Origin: GCA-2711565 sp963664245
Lineage (GTDB): Bacteria; Bacteroidota; Bacteroidia; Bacteroidales; GCA-2711565
Assembly: GCA_963664245.1 (NCBI GenBank)
Contig: OY760934.1
Coordinates: 2,728,001-2,792,000, forward strand
Direction: 5' to 3'
Length of the DNA stretch: 64,000 bases
Shown one piece after another: positions 16,992-25,137 of the stretch (position 1 is its first letter; the number at the start of each line of letters is the position of its first letter). The notes beneath the pieces are model-generated. The model searched no databases and had not been told where the DNA came from. It saw only the letters and a program-made list of their open reading frames with translations. The position numbers and the translations under genes are program-made.

Positions 16992-19244
16992 ATGAAAGAA
17001 TTAAGTGTTATAAAATATAGATGGGTGATAATAATTTCAACCCTGCTTATAGCCGTATTGGCTTTAATTCCAGTACTTCAAACCAAAACAAATTCTGATT
17101 TGGAGTCGTATCTGCCAAAATCAATGCCCGCCAGGATGAACGATCTGAAGATCGAAGCGATATTTGGCAAATCCGATCCAATGATTATTTTATTTGAATG
17201 CGATGATGTTTTAAATGATTCTACATTAAAACGAATTCAGTTGCTTAGTAAAGGATTTAACCGTATGAAAACGTTCGATATGGTTATGTCGTTGTTTGAT
17301 GCAAAAAACATCAAAGGAGAAAATGGTTCAATGGTGGTTGAACCGGTCGTAAAACGAATACCAACATCAGATAAAAAAAGGGAAATCTTGCGCGATGAAA
17401 TAAAAAAAAACGAGCTGGCATACAAGATCGTTGTTTCTGAAGATTTCCGCTATACAATCATAATATTGAATTCTGCAGGTACGAGCCCTGATGAAGATAT
17501 AATGGAACTGATAAACCTGCAATTGGAGGCGCATCCCGGTAACGAAAAAGTAACACTTTTTGGTGCACCTTACATGCGCGTTGAAGCCAATCAAAAAATC
17601 AGCCGTGATTTAATGATTTTATTACCCGTTGGATTAGTAATCATGTTCGTTTTTTTAATGGTTTCATTCAAACAAAAACGGGGGGCCATTCTTCCATTTT
17701 CCGTTGTAGCGTTCTCGATAATTTTATCAATGGCCATTATACCCATCGCCGGTTGGGAAATGAGCATAATAGGGATATTGGTTCCAATTATGATGATAGC
17801 CATTGCAAATGATTACGGGATACACTTTATAACACATTACCAGGAATTGAGCGCGAAACAACCCAGCATGACCGTAAAACAAATTGTAAGCAACACAACA
17901 ATATACTTAACCAGGCCTGTTATTTTAACAGGATTAACAACCATTGCCGGGGTTAGCGGCTTAATGACCCATATTATGTTGCCTGCAAAACAAATGGGCA
18001 TCGCATCGGCAATCGGAATTGTTTTTGCCCTGATTCTGAGCCTTACTTTTATCCCGGCGGTACTGGTAATGCTAAAAAAAGGTAAAATTCCTGAAAGTTC
18101 AACAGGAAAAGGGAACACTTTATTTGATAAACTTTTAAATGGTATTGCAAAAATTACAACATCTCACTCCCGCATGGTAATATGTTTCTTTGCGATCTTT
18201 TTTTTACTATCGATCTTAGGATTAAGCAAGTTCAAGGTAGCAGCCGACAATAACAAACTATTTTCTGAAAAGCATCCTTATAACCACACCCTGTTTATTG
18301 CAAATGAAAAATTTGGCGGAACAAAAAGCATAAATGTACTTTTTGAAGGGGATATTAAATCGCCAACTGTTCTCAAAAAAATGGATTATTATGAAGCTGA
18401 ACTCAAAAAAATGCCAGAAGTTGGCAATGTAACTTCAATAGCCTCTGTAATTCGCATCATGAGCAAAGCGATAAATGATCCCCAGGACGAAATGTATAAT
18501 AAAATCCCTGATACAAGGGAAGCGGTTGCACAATACCTTGAATTATATGCAATGAGTGGTAGCCCCGAAGACTTCGAAGATTTTGTAGATTTTGATTATA
18601 CAAAAGCTCTCCTGAGTATTCAATACCAGGCCGATGATATGCCGACTCTAAAAAAAGTAGAAAATAAAGTAAAAGAAATGATACAAGACGATGAAAACGC
18701 TCTAATCATTGGTGGGGACAGTTTGGTTGAAAAAGAACTAAGCGAAGCGGTAACAAGGGGGCAGGTAAATTCGTTAATTTTTGCATTTATAACAATTACC
18801 ATATTGCTCATTATAATTTTCAGAAGCCTGTATGCCGGGCTGATAGGTGGATTACCTCTGATTTTCACCGTAGTTTCCATGTTTGGATTAATGGGCTTTC
18901 TTGGTATTGAATTAAATATTGTAACGGCACTTTTATCTTCCATATCGATTGGTTTGGGAGTAGATTATTCCATCCATTTATTTTGGAGAATAAAATCGGA
19001 AATAAAAAAAGGAAAAGATTACACAGAGGCAATACAAAGCAGTTTGAAGAGTATCGGAAGAGGGATAACCATTAATGCATTCTCGGTTATAGTAGGATTT
19101 GCGGTATTGTTCCTTTCGTCTTTCCCGTATGTTCATTCCTTTGCTATACTTATCGTCGCATCTTTGTTTTTATGCCTGGTGGGAGCTTTAATTCTTGTCC
19201 CTGCAATATGCGTACTATCAACACCAAAGTTCTTTACAAAATAA
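16992..19244 (+). CDS. RND/MMPL-superfamily transporter permease
   Basis: 750 residues with two repeats, each starting with a membrane helix, then a periplasmic loop of ~170-190 residues, then a bundle of about five helices. Family signatures appear in both halves: ANDYGIHFITHYQE (about 280) and GLGVDYSIHLFWR (about 655), each with the Asp-Tyr-x-x-His helix expected for proton coupling. The size and single-gene form fit MMPL/HpnN-like permeases that move lipids or hydrophobic molecules rather than AcrB-type pumps of ~1000 residues. It lies between a porin-like and a LolA-like gene. Confidence 0.9.
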   Translation: MKELSVIKYRWVIIISTLLIAVLALIPVLQTKTNSDLESYLPKSMPARMNDLKIEAIFGKSDPMIILFECDDVLNDSTLKRIQLLSKGFNRMKTFDMVMSLFDAKNIKGENGSMVVEPVVKRIPTSDKKREILRDEIKKNELAYKIVVSEDFRYTIIILNSAGTSPDEDIMELINLQLEAHPGNEKVTLFGAPYMRVEANQKISRDLMILLPVGLVIMFVFLMVSFKQKRGAILPFSVVAFSIILSMAIIPIAGWEMSIIGILVPIMMIAIANDYGIHFITHYQELSAKQPSMTVKQIVSNTTIYLTRPVILTGLTTIAGVSGLMTHIMLPAKQMGIASAIGIVFALILSLTFIPAVLVMLKKGKIPESSTGKGNTLFDKLLNGIAKITTSHSRMVICFFAIFFLLSILGLSKFKVAADNNKLFSEKHPYNHTLFIANEKFGGTKSINVLFEGDIKSPTVLKKMDYYEAELKKMPEVGNVTSIASVIRIMSKAINDPQDEMYNKIPDTREAVAQYLELYAMSGSPEDFEDFVDFDYTKALLSIQYQADDMPTLKKVENKVKEMIQDDENALIIGGDSLVEKELSEAVTRGQVNSLIFAFITITILLIIIFRSLYAGLIGGLPLIFTVVSMFGLMGFLGIELNIVTALLSSISIGLGVDYSIHLFWRIKSEIKKGKDYTEAIQSSLKSIGRGITINAFSVIVGFAVLFLSSFPYVHSFAILIVASLFLCLVGALILVPAICVLSTPKFFTK

Positions 19245-19270
19245 ACATTAACCTATTAAATATTAGAATA

Positions 19271-20050
19271 ATGAAAGGAATATTAAAATTTCAAGGGATA
19301 CTATTTGTTATTAGCCTTTTTAGTATTAATGCATTTACACAAAGTGCACGTGAAATATCCGAAAAAGCTTCGGATGTGATTGGTTTCAAATCAATGGAAA
19401 TGATTTCTACGTTAAAAATAATCGACAAAAAAGCTCATGAACGTTTAAGGGAAATTGTTATAGCAACAAATGAGTTCAATAAATTGCCAAAAACAATAAT
19501 TAAATTTACCGCACCTGCCGATGTTAAAGGAACAACAATGCTTGTTTACGATAACAAAAAACAGGATGACGACATGTGGATATACCTGCCTGCACTAAGA
19601 AAAACAAGAAGGATTGTAAGTAGCGAAAAAGGGAATAGTTTTATGGGGTCGGAATTTACCAATGCCGATATGGGAAAACCCAACATGGATGACTTTACTT
19701 ACAATCTCCTGCCGGATGCAATTTTAAACGGCAAAGCATGCTGGGTGATTGAATCTGTTTGTAAAAATGAAGATATTGAAGATGCAAACGGATTTTCGCG
19801 GCAAGTATCCTGGATTGAAAAAGAAACTTACCTGTGCCATAAAATTGAATTTTACGATATTGACAATGAACTACACCGCATACAAACCATTAAAGATTAT
19901 CGTAAACAGTCCAATGGAAGTTATTTTGCTTTTTATATAGAAAAAGAAAATGTACAAAATGGGAGAAAATCAATCATGACTATTGATAAGTTCCAGGAAA
20001 ACTGCACAATGCCTGAAAGTTCTTTTTCTCCGAATAGATTCGAAAAATAA
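19271..20050 (+). CDS. Outer-membrane lipoprotein-sorting (LolA-like) protein
   Basis: 259 residues from the ATG at 19271; the frame from 19172 lies inside the permease gene. Signal peptide about 1-20 (NAFTQ). The pattern MWIYLPALRKTRRIVSSEKG followed by FMGSEFTNADM is characteristic of the LolA-like family linked to RND permeases, where a beta-fold groove carries a lipid-like ligand through the periplasm. It would pass cargo between the permease (16992) and the barrel (15633). Confidence 0.88.
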   Translation: MKGILKFQGILFVISLFSINAFTQSAREISEKASDVIGFKSMEMISTLKIIDKKAHERLREIVIATNEFNKLPKTIIKFTAPADVKGTTMLVYDNKKQDDDMWIYLPALRKTRRIVSSEKGNSFMGSEFTNADMGKPNMDDFTYNLLPDAILNGKACWVIESVCKNEDIEDANGFSRQVSWIEKETYLCHKIEFYDIDNELHRIQTIKDYRKQSNGSYFAFYIEKENVQNGRKSIMTIDKFQENCTMPESSFSPNRFEK

Positions 20051-20099
20051 ACAAAAAGAAAAGGAGTAGTTAAATGTTTGTTCCTCTTTTTATTTTTAA

Positions 20100-20252
20100 A
20101 TGAAAGATAAATACGTGGAAAATAGAATCACCCGCGAATACAAAAGTGATTATGAGCTGTTATTTGTTGTTGATAACGAAGAAAAGACCCACGAATAAAA
20201 AGCTGCAAAAAAGCTCCTTGATTTTAGCCAGGGACTTTCTTTTAAGTCATAA
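20100..20252 (+). pseudogene. Possible small gene interrupted by an in-frame stop
   Basis: An ATG at 20100 opens a 32-codon frame (MKDKYVENRITREYKSDYEL and on) that stops at 20196-20198, yet the same frame continues with protein-like residues KAAKKLLDFSQGLSFKS to the next stop at 20250-20252. The charged, helix-like composition across the stop suggests one small protein split by a nonsense codon. No family is recognised and chance cannot be excluded in so short a frame. Confidence 0.2.
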
Positions 20253-20430
20253 TACCTTTTTCTTTGGCCTCGCTGAGCTTATCAACCTTTTCAGCAACTT
20301 ACTATTTCTAATTAAATCGTATAAAGATAGAAATGTAGGATCGGCTCAAGAGGAAGCATTGGCCAAAGTTTACGATATGTATGATTTAGTTTCTTTTTTT
20401 TAAAAAATAAAGAGTGATTTCTTTTATTTA

Positions 20431-20438
20431 TATTTTTG
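20431..20438 (+). promoter_or_regulatory. Predicted promoter of the cysE-cysK attenuator
   Basis: TATTTTTG is a perfect TAnnTTTG -7 box. Transcription would start at about 20441-20446, so the leader peptide start codon at 20445 would be at or very near the 5' end of the RNA. The -33 region is poor. Confidence 0.5.
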
Positions 20439-20444
20439 CACCTG

Positions 20445-20507
20445 ATGTTCAAAACCCAAAATATATGTTGTACTTGCTGTTGTTTGAGAAAACAAAGCGG
20501 GACATAA
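20445..20507 (+). CDS. Cysteine-rich leader peptide of a cys attenuator
   Basis: A 20-codon frame starting ATG at 20445 and ending TAA at 20505-20507. Codons 8-13 (20466-20483) read Cys-Cys-Thr-Cys-Cys-Cys, a run not expected by chance. It lies 83 bases upstream of the serine acetyltransferase start, and the next genes make cysteine. Ribosomes would stall on these codons when Cys-tRNA is scarce. Codons 17-20 (20495-20502) contain AAGCGGGA, which can pair with the 5' arm of the downstream terminator. Too short for standard gene finders. Confidence 0.75.
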   Translation: MFKTQNICCTCCCLRKQSGT

Positions 20508-20575
20508 CTATATATTTTAGTCAATAAATTAAATTTTAAATAGAAACCACATCCCGCTTACATTTTAAGCGGGAT
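20480..20575 (+). promoter_or_regulatory. Cysteine-responsive transcription attenuator (alternative RNA structures)
   Basis: Three mutually exclusive pairings can be drawn. A short hairpin 20480-20485/20490-20495 (TTGTTT with AAACAA). An antiterminator in which AAGCGGGA (20495-20502) pairs with TCCCGCTT (20552-20559). A terminator in which 20551-20560 pairs with 20566-20575. A ribosome stalled at the Cys codons leaves 20495-20502 free, forming the antiterminator and letting transcription continue into cysE. A ribosome reaching the stop codon covers it, and the terminator forms. The logic is that of trp/his-type attenuation. Confidence 0.7.
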
Positions 20576-20582
20576 TTTTTTT
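20551..20582 (+). terminator. Intrinsic terminator of the cys attenuator
   Basis: Perfect ten-base arms ATCCCGCTTA (20551-20560) and TAAGCGGGAT (20566-20575), five-base loop, then an unbroken T-run to 20582. It ends eight bases before the cysE start codon, so it cannot serve an upstream gene alone without also controlling cysE. Confidence 0.9.
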
Positions 20583-20590
20583 GAGAAAAG

Positions 20591-21406
20591 ATGGAGAATT
20601 TTTTTAAGCAATTAGGGCAATTTAAAGAGAACAGCCGGGGAAAAATCCCTTCCCTTAACCAGTCGAGAGAATTTTTGGATAATTTGTTAGGTTTTTTGTT
20701 TCCTATTATGAATGAATCTGTAAAAAATCATAATGCGGGCAAATATTTCGAGGAACTGGAATCGGAGTTAAGTACAATTTTAATTTCGATGAGTTATCAG
20801 CAGGAACGTGCCCGTGAAATTTCAGGTTTTTTCATGAGCAAACTTCCGGAGGTTTATGAAAAGCTTAGGGAAGACGGCCAGGCGATTTATCAGGGGGATC
20901 CGGCAGCGAAGTCTGTTGAAGAAGTGATTATGACCTATCCAGGGTTTTTGGCGATTGCGATTTATCGTTTATCTCATGAACTTTATAAGTTAGAGATTCC
21001 TTTTTTGCCCCGGATATTCACTGAATACGCCCATCAGAAAACCGGGATAGATATTCATCCGGGAGCCCAAATTGGCCGTTATTTCTGCATCGACCATGGA
21101 ACCGGGATTGTTGTTGGCGAAACAACCATTATCGGGGATCATGTGAAAATTTACCAGGGGGTTACTGTGGGAGCACTAAGCGTAAAAAAAGAAGCCTCTT
21201 TTACAAAACGCCATCCGACGATAGAAGATCATGTTACGCTTTATGCCGGAGCAACTATTCTTGGCGGGGAAACAACCATCGGTCAGCATTCTGTTATTGG
21301 AGGAAATAGTTGGCTGATAAAAAGCGTTGCGCCCTATTCAAGGGTTACGCATAATTCTCAAATTACCGTGATTAACAAAAATGGAGGTTCTTATGAAAAC
21401 CAATAA
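20591..21406 (+). CDS. cysE: Serine O-acetyltransferase
   Basis: 271 residues. The first step of cysteine synthesis: transfers acetyl from acetyl-CoA to L-serine. An N-terminal helical SATase domain (about 1-145) is followed by left-handed beta-helix hexapeptide repeats (about 150-260) with the catalytic signature DIHPGAQIGRYFCIDHGTG and GETTIIGDHVKIYQGVTVGA. It resembles the longer EpsC-type enzymes of Bacteroidota. It sits directly behind the cysteine-leader attenuator and overlaps cysK by 14 bases, so both are made from one regulated transcript. Confidence 0.95.
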   Translation: MENFFKQLGQFKENSRGKIPSLNQSREFLDNLLGFLFPIMNESVKNHNAGKYFEELESELSTILISMSYQQERAREISGFFMSKLPEVYEKLREDGQAIYQGDPAAKSVEEVIMTYPGFLAIAIYRLSHELYKLEIPFLPRIFTEYAHQKTGIDIHPGAQIGRYFCIDHGTGIVVGETTIIGDHVKIYQGVTVGALSVKKEASFTKRHPTIEDHVTLYAGATILGGETTIGQHSVIGGNSWLIKSVAPYSRVTHNSQITVINKNGGSYENQ

Positions 21407-22298
21407 TGTTCTTGAATTGATAGGGAACACCCCTCTTGTAAAAATTAATACGTTGTTCGGGACACAAGCCAACGTTTGGGTAAAACTCGAACAACAAAAT
21501 CCCGGGGGCAGCATAAAAGATCGTGTTGCTTTGGCAATGATTGAAGATGCAGAACGAAAAGGGCTGTTAACAAAAGGCGATCTTATTGTTGAACCAACTT
21601 CCGGGAATACCGGAATTGGTTTGGCCATGGTAGCTGCGGTAAAAGGTTATCGCTTGATACTTGTAATGCCCGATTCCATGTCGGTTGAAAGGCGAAAGAT
21701 TTTAAGCGCATACGGAGCGGAGCTTGTGCTCACCCCGAAAGAAAAAGGGATGAAAGGAGCCATTGAAAAAGCCAACGAAATAGCAAGGGATCAAAAAGGA
21801 TGGATGCCCATGCAATTTGAAAATCTATCTAACCCGGACATCCATACCCGGACAACAGCACTCGAAATTTGGAACGATTTAGGAAACAGTTTGGATTATT
21901 TGGTTGCCGGTGTAGGAACCGGTGGCCATATCAGCGGGGTCTCGAAATTCTTGAAACAACGTATTCCTCATTTACAAACCATTGCCATAGAACCGGAAGA
22001 ATCTGCCGTAATCAGCGGGGGCAAACCCGGATCTCACAAATTGCAGGGCATAGGTGCCGGGTTTATTCCAGGGAATTTGAATGTAAATATCTTGGATGGC
22101 GTTGTTAAAATCAGTGCTGAAGAAGCTTATGATTTTTCCCGGAAAGCAGCAAAACAGGAAGGCCTTTTTATAGGGATATCTTCCGGGGCATCGCTTGCTG
22201 CAATTCATAAATTATTGCCCGAAATTGGCAACAAAACAGTATTATCGTTTGCTTACGATGGGGGAGAAAGATACTTGTCGACGGAAGGGCTTTTTTAA
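21393..22298 (+). CDS. cysK: Cysteine synthase (O-acetylserine sulfhydrylase)
   Basis: 301 residues from the ATG at 21393, chosen because a GGAGG ribosome-binding site (21383-21387) lies just upstream within the end of cysE. A PLP enzyme that makes cysteine from O-acetylserine and sulfide. Signatures: LIGNTPLVKI at the N-terminus, the PLP-lysine motif PGGSIKDR, the substrate loop TSGNTGIGLA, the phosphate loop GTGGHISGV, and GISSGASLAA near the end. The next enzyme after CysE; the two usually form a complex. CysK versus CysM subtype is not certain. Confidence 0.94.
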   Translation: MKTNNVLELIGNTPLVKINTLFGTQANVWVKLEQQNPGGSIKDRVALAMIEDAERKGLLTKGDLIVEPTSGNTGIGLAMVAAVKGYRLILVMPDSMSVERRKILSAYGAELVLTPKEKGMKGAIEKANEIARDQKGWMPMQFENLSNPDIHTRTTALEIWNDLGNSLDYLVAGVGTGGHISGVSKFLKQRIPHLQTIAIEPEESAVISGGKPGSHKLQGIGAGFIPGNLNVNILDGVVKISAEEAYDFSRKAAKQEGLFIGISSGASLAAIHKLLPEIGNKTVLSFAYDGGERYLSTEGLF

Positions 22299-22328
22299 TA
22301 ATTTACCGATCCTTAAAATTTTATATTC

Positions 22329-22362
22329 AAAAAAAGAGGGCGGTGAACCCTCTTTTTTGTTT
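22329..22362. terminator. Bidirectional terminator between cysK and rfbB
   Basis: Arms AAAAAGAGGG (22331-22340) and CCCTCTTTTT (22348-22357) with a seven-base loop, flanked by an A-run and a T-run, so it can end both convergent transcripts. Confidence 0.85.
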
Positions 22363-23421
22363 TTAAAACCGTTTGTCAGAATATTGTTTTTCGTAGTATT
22401 TTAAATAATCGCCCGAGGTCACATTATCCAGCCAATCCTGGTTGGTTAAGTACCAGTCGATGGTTTTTCCAATGCCTTCTTCAAACTGCAACGAGGGTTC
22501 CCAGCCGAGTTCTTTTTGCAATTTAGAGGAGTCGATGGCATAACGAAGATCATGACCGGCGCGGTCTTTCACATAGGTGATAAGTTTTTCGGAAGTGCCC
22601 GGTTCGCGCCCTAGTTTCTCATTCATTTTTTCACACAGAACCTTAATCAGGTCGATGTTTTTCCACTCATTGTTTCCGCCAATGTTGTAAGTTTCCCCGA
22701 GTTCTCCTTTATGAAAAATTAAATCGATGGCACTAGCATGATCCTCAACATACAACCAATCGCGAATATTTTCGCCTTTGCCGTAAACCGGGAGCGGTTT
22801 GTTATTTCGGATGTTATGGATGAACAACGGAATCAGTTTCTCCGGGAATTGGTAACCCCCGTAATTGTTCGAACAATTGGAAATAACCGTAGGTAGTTTA
22901 AACGTATCATGATAAGCCCTGACCAAATGATCGGAGCTGGCTTTTGAAGCCGAATACGGGCTGTGTGGATCGTAAGCCGTGGTTTCGGTAAAGAATCCGG
23001 TTTCGCCCAATGAGCCGTAAACTTCGTCGGTAGAAATATGGTAGAATTTTTTACCGTCCATGTTTTCTTCCCAGATGTGGCGGGCTGCATTTAAGAGGTT
23101 AACGGTTCCCACAATATTGGTAAAAATAAATTCCATGGGATTGCTGATGGATCGATCTACATGCGATTCGGCGGCCAGGTGGATCACCCCGTCAAATTGT
23201 TTTTCTTCAAATAGTTTTTGGATGAAATCGCCATCCACAATGTCGCCCTTTACAAATTCATAATTGGGCGCATTTTCAACATCTTTTAAGTTGGCTAAAT
23301 TCCCGGCATAGGTTAATTTATCCAGGTTGTAAATTTGGTAATCCGGGTATTTATTTACAAACAAACGAACCACGTGCGACCCAATAAATCCGGCTCCTCC
23401 GGTAATCAAAATTTTCTTCAT
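22363..23421 (-). CDS. rfbB: dTDP-glucose 4,6-dehydratase
   Basis: 352 residues, extended SDR. NAD motif GGAGFIGSHVVRLF at the start, catalytic TDEVYG and YSASKASSDHLV (Tyr/Lys pair), and the family-specific NCSNNYGGYQFPEKLIPLFI. Converts dTDP-glucose to dTDP-4-keto-6-deoxyglucose, the branch point to rhamnose and other deoxysugars. The other rml genes are not in the window. Last gene of a minus-strand group wbpD-like / galE / rfbB, only 6 bases from galE. Confidence 0.95.
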   Translation of the reverse strand: MKKILITGGAGFIGSHVVRLFVNKYPDYQIYNLDKLTYAGNLANLKDVENAPNYEFVKGDIVDGDFIQKLFEEKQFDGVIHLAAESHVDRSISNPMEFIFTNIVGTVNLLNAARHIWEENMDGKKFYHISTDEVYGSLGETGFFTETTAYDPHSPYSASKASSDHLVRAYHDTFKLPTVISNCSNNYGGYQFPEKLIPLFIHNIRNNKPLPVYGKGENIRDWLYVEDHASAIDLIFHKGELGETYNIGGNNEWKNIDLIKVLCEKMNEKLGREPGTSEKLITYVKDRAGHDLRYAIDSSKLQKELGWEPSLQFEEGIGKTIDWYLTNQDWLDNVTSGDYLKYYEKQYSDKRF

Positions 23422-23427
23422 GATAAT

Positions 23428-24453
23428 TTATTTTTTATTTCTTTTAGCATATTCAACTTCCCACTTCCAAGCCGAAGCGGTCATTTCATCCAAAGTTTTT
23501 TCGGCCTTCCAGCCTAATTCTTCGTTGGCAAATTTGGTGTCGGCCCAAACTTGTTCAACATCGCCGGGACGGCGGTCAACAATTTTGTATTTTAATTTTT
23601 CGCCTGAAACCCGCTCAAAAGAATTGATGACTTCAAGAACGGATGAACCGGTTCCGGTTCCCAGGTTAAAGAATTCAAAATCCTTTTTCATTTTCTGGTT
23701 AATCATGCGTTCGATAGCCACTACATGGGCTTTGCCCAGGTCAACCACATGAATGTAATCGCGGATGGCTGTTCCATCCGGCGTGTTGTAATCATCGCCA
23801 AAAACGTTTAAATATTCCCTGATGCCAATGGCCGTTTGTGTAATGTAAGGCATTAAATAACTTGGAACGCCAATGGGTAACTCGCCAATGATGGCTGTTT
23901 CATGGGCACCCATCGCATTGAAATAACGCAATGCAATTCCTTTAACGTTGAATGATTTTGAGGTGTCGTGAATGATTTCTTCGGAAATTTGCTTGGTGTT
24001 CCCGTAAGGCGATTCGGCTTTTAAAACAGGTGCTTCTTCGTTAACCGGAAGTTTCTCGGGTTGGCCGTAAACTGTACAGCTGGAAGAAAAAACAATGTTT
24101 TCGATATTGTTTGCTTTCATGCCATCCAGTACATTCATCAACGAATTTAAGTTGTTTCGGTAATACATAATGGGTTCTTTTACCGATTCGCCAACCGATT
24201 TAAACGCTGCAAAATGAATAACTCCTTTAATGTCTTTTTGCTTGTTAAAAAAGTCTTTTGCTTTTTCGGCATCACTCAAATTTAGGTTTTCGTATGCCGG
24301 TTTAATTCCGCTGATTTTGGGGATATCTTCCAGTACATGAATATAAGAGTGTGAAAGGTCGTCAACAATGATTACTTCGTAACCTTTTTGTTGAAGTTCA
24401 ACAACAGTGTGGGCTCCAATATAACCCAACCCGCCTGTGACTAAAATTTTCAT
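23428..24453 (-). CDS. galE: UDP-glucose 4-epimerase
   Basis: 341 residues from the ATG at 24453; two codons upstream is only a TTG. NAD motif GGLGYIGAHTVVEL, the strand FSSSCTVYGQP and the catalytic SPYGNTK (Tyr/Lys), plus GTAIRDYIHVVDL and GTGTGSSVLEV typical of GalE. Interconverts UDP-glucose and UDP-galactose (or the GlcNAc/GalNAc pair). Encoded between rfbB and an acetyltransferase of the WbpD type in a nucleotide-sugar cluster. Confidence 0.95.
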   Translation of the reverse strand: MKILVTGGLGYIGAHTVVELQQKGYEVIIVDDLSHSYIHVLEDIPKISGIKPAYENLNLSDAEKAKDFFNKQKDIKGVIHFAAFKSVGESVKEPIMYYRNNLNSLMNVLDGMKANNIENIVFSSSCTVYGQPEKLPVNEEAPVLKAESPYGNTKQISEEIIHDTSKSFNVKGIALRYFNAMGAHETAIIGELPIGVPSYLMPYITQTAIGIREYLNVFGDDYNTPDGTAIRDYIHVVDLGKAHVVAIERMINQKMKKDFEFFNLGTGTGSSVLEVINSFERVSGEKLKYKIVDRRPGDVEQVWADTKFANEELGWKAEKTLDEMTASAWKWEVEYAKRNKK

Positions 24454-24464
24454 AAGCAAGAATG

Positions 24465-25055
24465 TTATAGTTTAGATACCCTGCCGTTTTCTAATTTATA
24501 TTTTTCTTTGCTTTCAGGGCATTCAGCAATTCCTTTGTTATTAAATTCCAAACGATGGCCGTATTCACTTATCCATCCAATTTGACGTGCCGGATTTCCA
24601 ACCACCAAGGCGTAAGGCAACACTTCTTTGGTTACCACGGCTCCGGCTCCGATAAAAGCATATTCCCCAATATCGTGGCCACAAACAATGGTCGAATTAG
24701 CCCCAATGGAGGCTCCTTTTTTTACCAGTGTTTTTACGTACTGATCGCGGCGGATAATGGCACTTCGCGGGTTTATAATGTTGGTAAAAACCATGGACGG
24801 TCCCAAAAAAACATCATCCTCACATTCTACGCCGGTGTAAATTGAAACGTTGTTTTGAACCTTTACATTATTTCCCAATTTTACCTCCGGCGAAACCACC
24901 ACGTTTTGCCCGATGTTACACTTTTTCCCTAACTCGCAATTTTGCATGATGTGCGAAAAATGCCAGATTTTGCTTCCTTCTCCAATTACACAGGGCTCGT
25001 CAATAACTGCCGTTGGATGGGAAAAGTATCCTTGTTGTTTGTTTTGTTCGCTCAT
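24465..25055 (-). CDS. WbpD/WlbB-like sugar N-acetyltransferase (hexapeptide repeat)
   Basis: 196 residues of left-handed beta-helix. Repeats begin at HPTAVIDEPCVIGEGSKIWH; the segment SIYTGVECEDDVFLGPSMVF and TNIINPRS is typical of WxcM-N/WbpD-type acetyltransferases that acetylate the 3-amino group of UDP-amino-sugar uronates; the end has AGAVVTKEVLPYALVVGNPA. The upstream gene encodes the matching aminotransferase class (WbpE/WlbC), so together they would make a diacetamido sugar for surface glycans. A TATCTTTA box (minus strand, 25077-25084) just before the start may be its own promoter. Confidence 0.85.
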   Translation of the reverse strand: MSEQNKQQGYFSHPTAVIDEPCVIGEGSKIWHFSHIMQNCELGKKCNIGQNVVVSPEVKLGNNVKVQNNVSIYTGVECEDDVFLGPSMVFTNIINPRSAIIRRDQYVKTLVKKGASIGANSTIVCGHDIGEYAFIGAGAVVTKEVLPYALVVGNPARQIGWISEYGHRLEFNNKGIAECPESKEKYKLENGRVSKL

Positions 25056-25082
25056 TTGAAATCTTAATTCAGTTTATAAAGA

Positions 25083-25118
25083 TAAAAAAATGACCGCTGG
25101 AAATCCCAACGGTCATTT
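25083..25118 (-). terminator. Intrinsic terminator after the WbpE-like gene
   Basis: Nine-base arms (25088-25096 and 25110-25118, AAATGACCG type); read on the minus strand the hairpin is followed by a run of seven T. It separates the aminotransferase from the downstream acetyltransferase/galE/rfbB group. Confidence 0.75.
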
Positions 25119-25137
25119 AAATCTTATAAATATTTTA

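Noticed and set aside
20146..20403. 85-codon frame starting GTG between the LolA-like gene and the cys attenuator
   Set aside because: It overlaps the more protein-like frame from 20100, has a run of hydrophobic residues of random look and no start signal.
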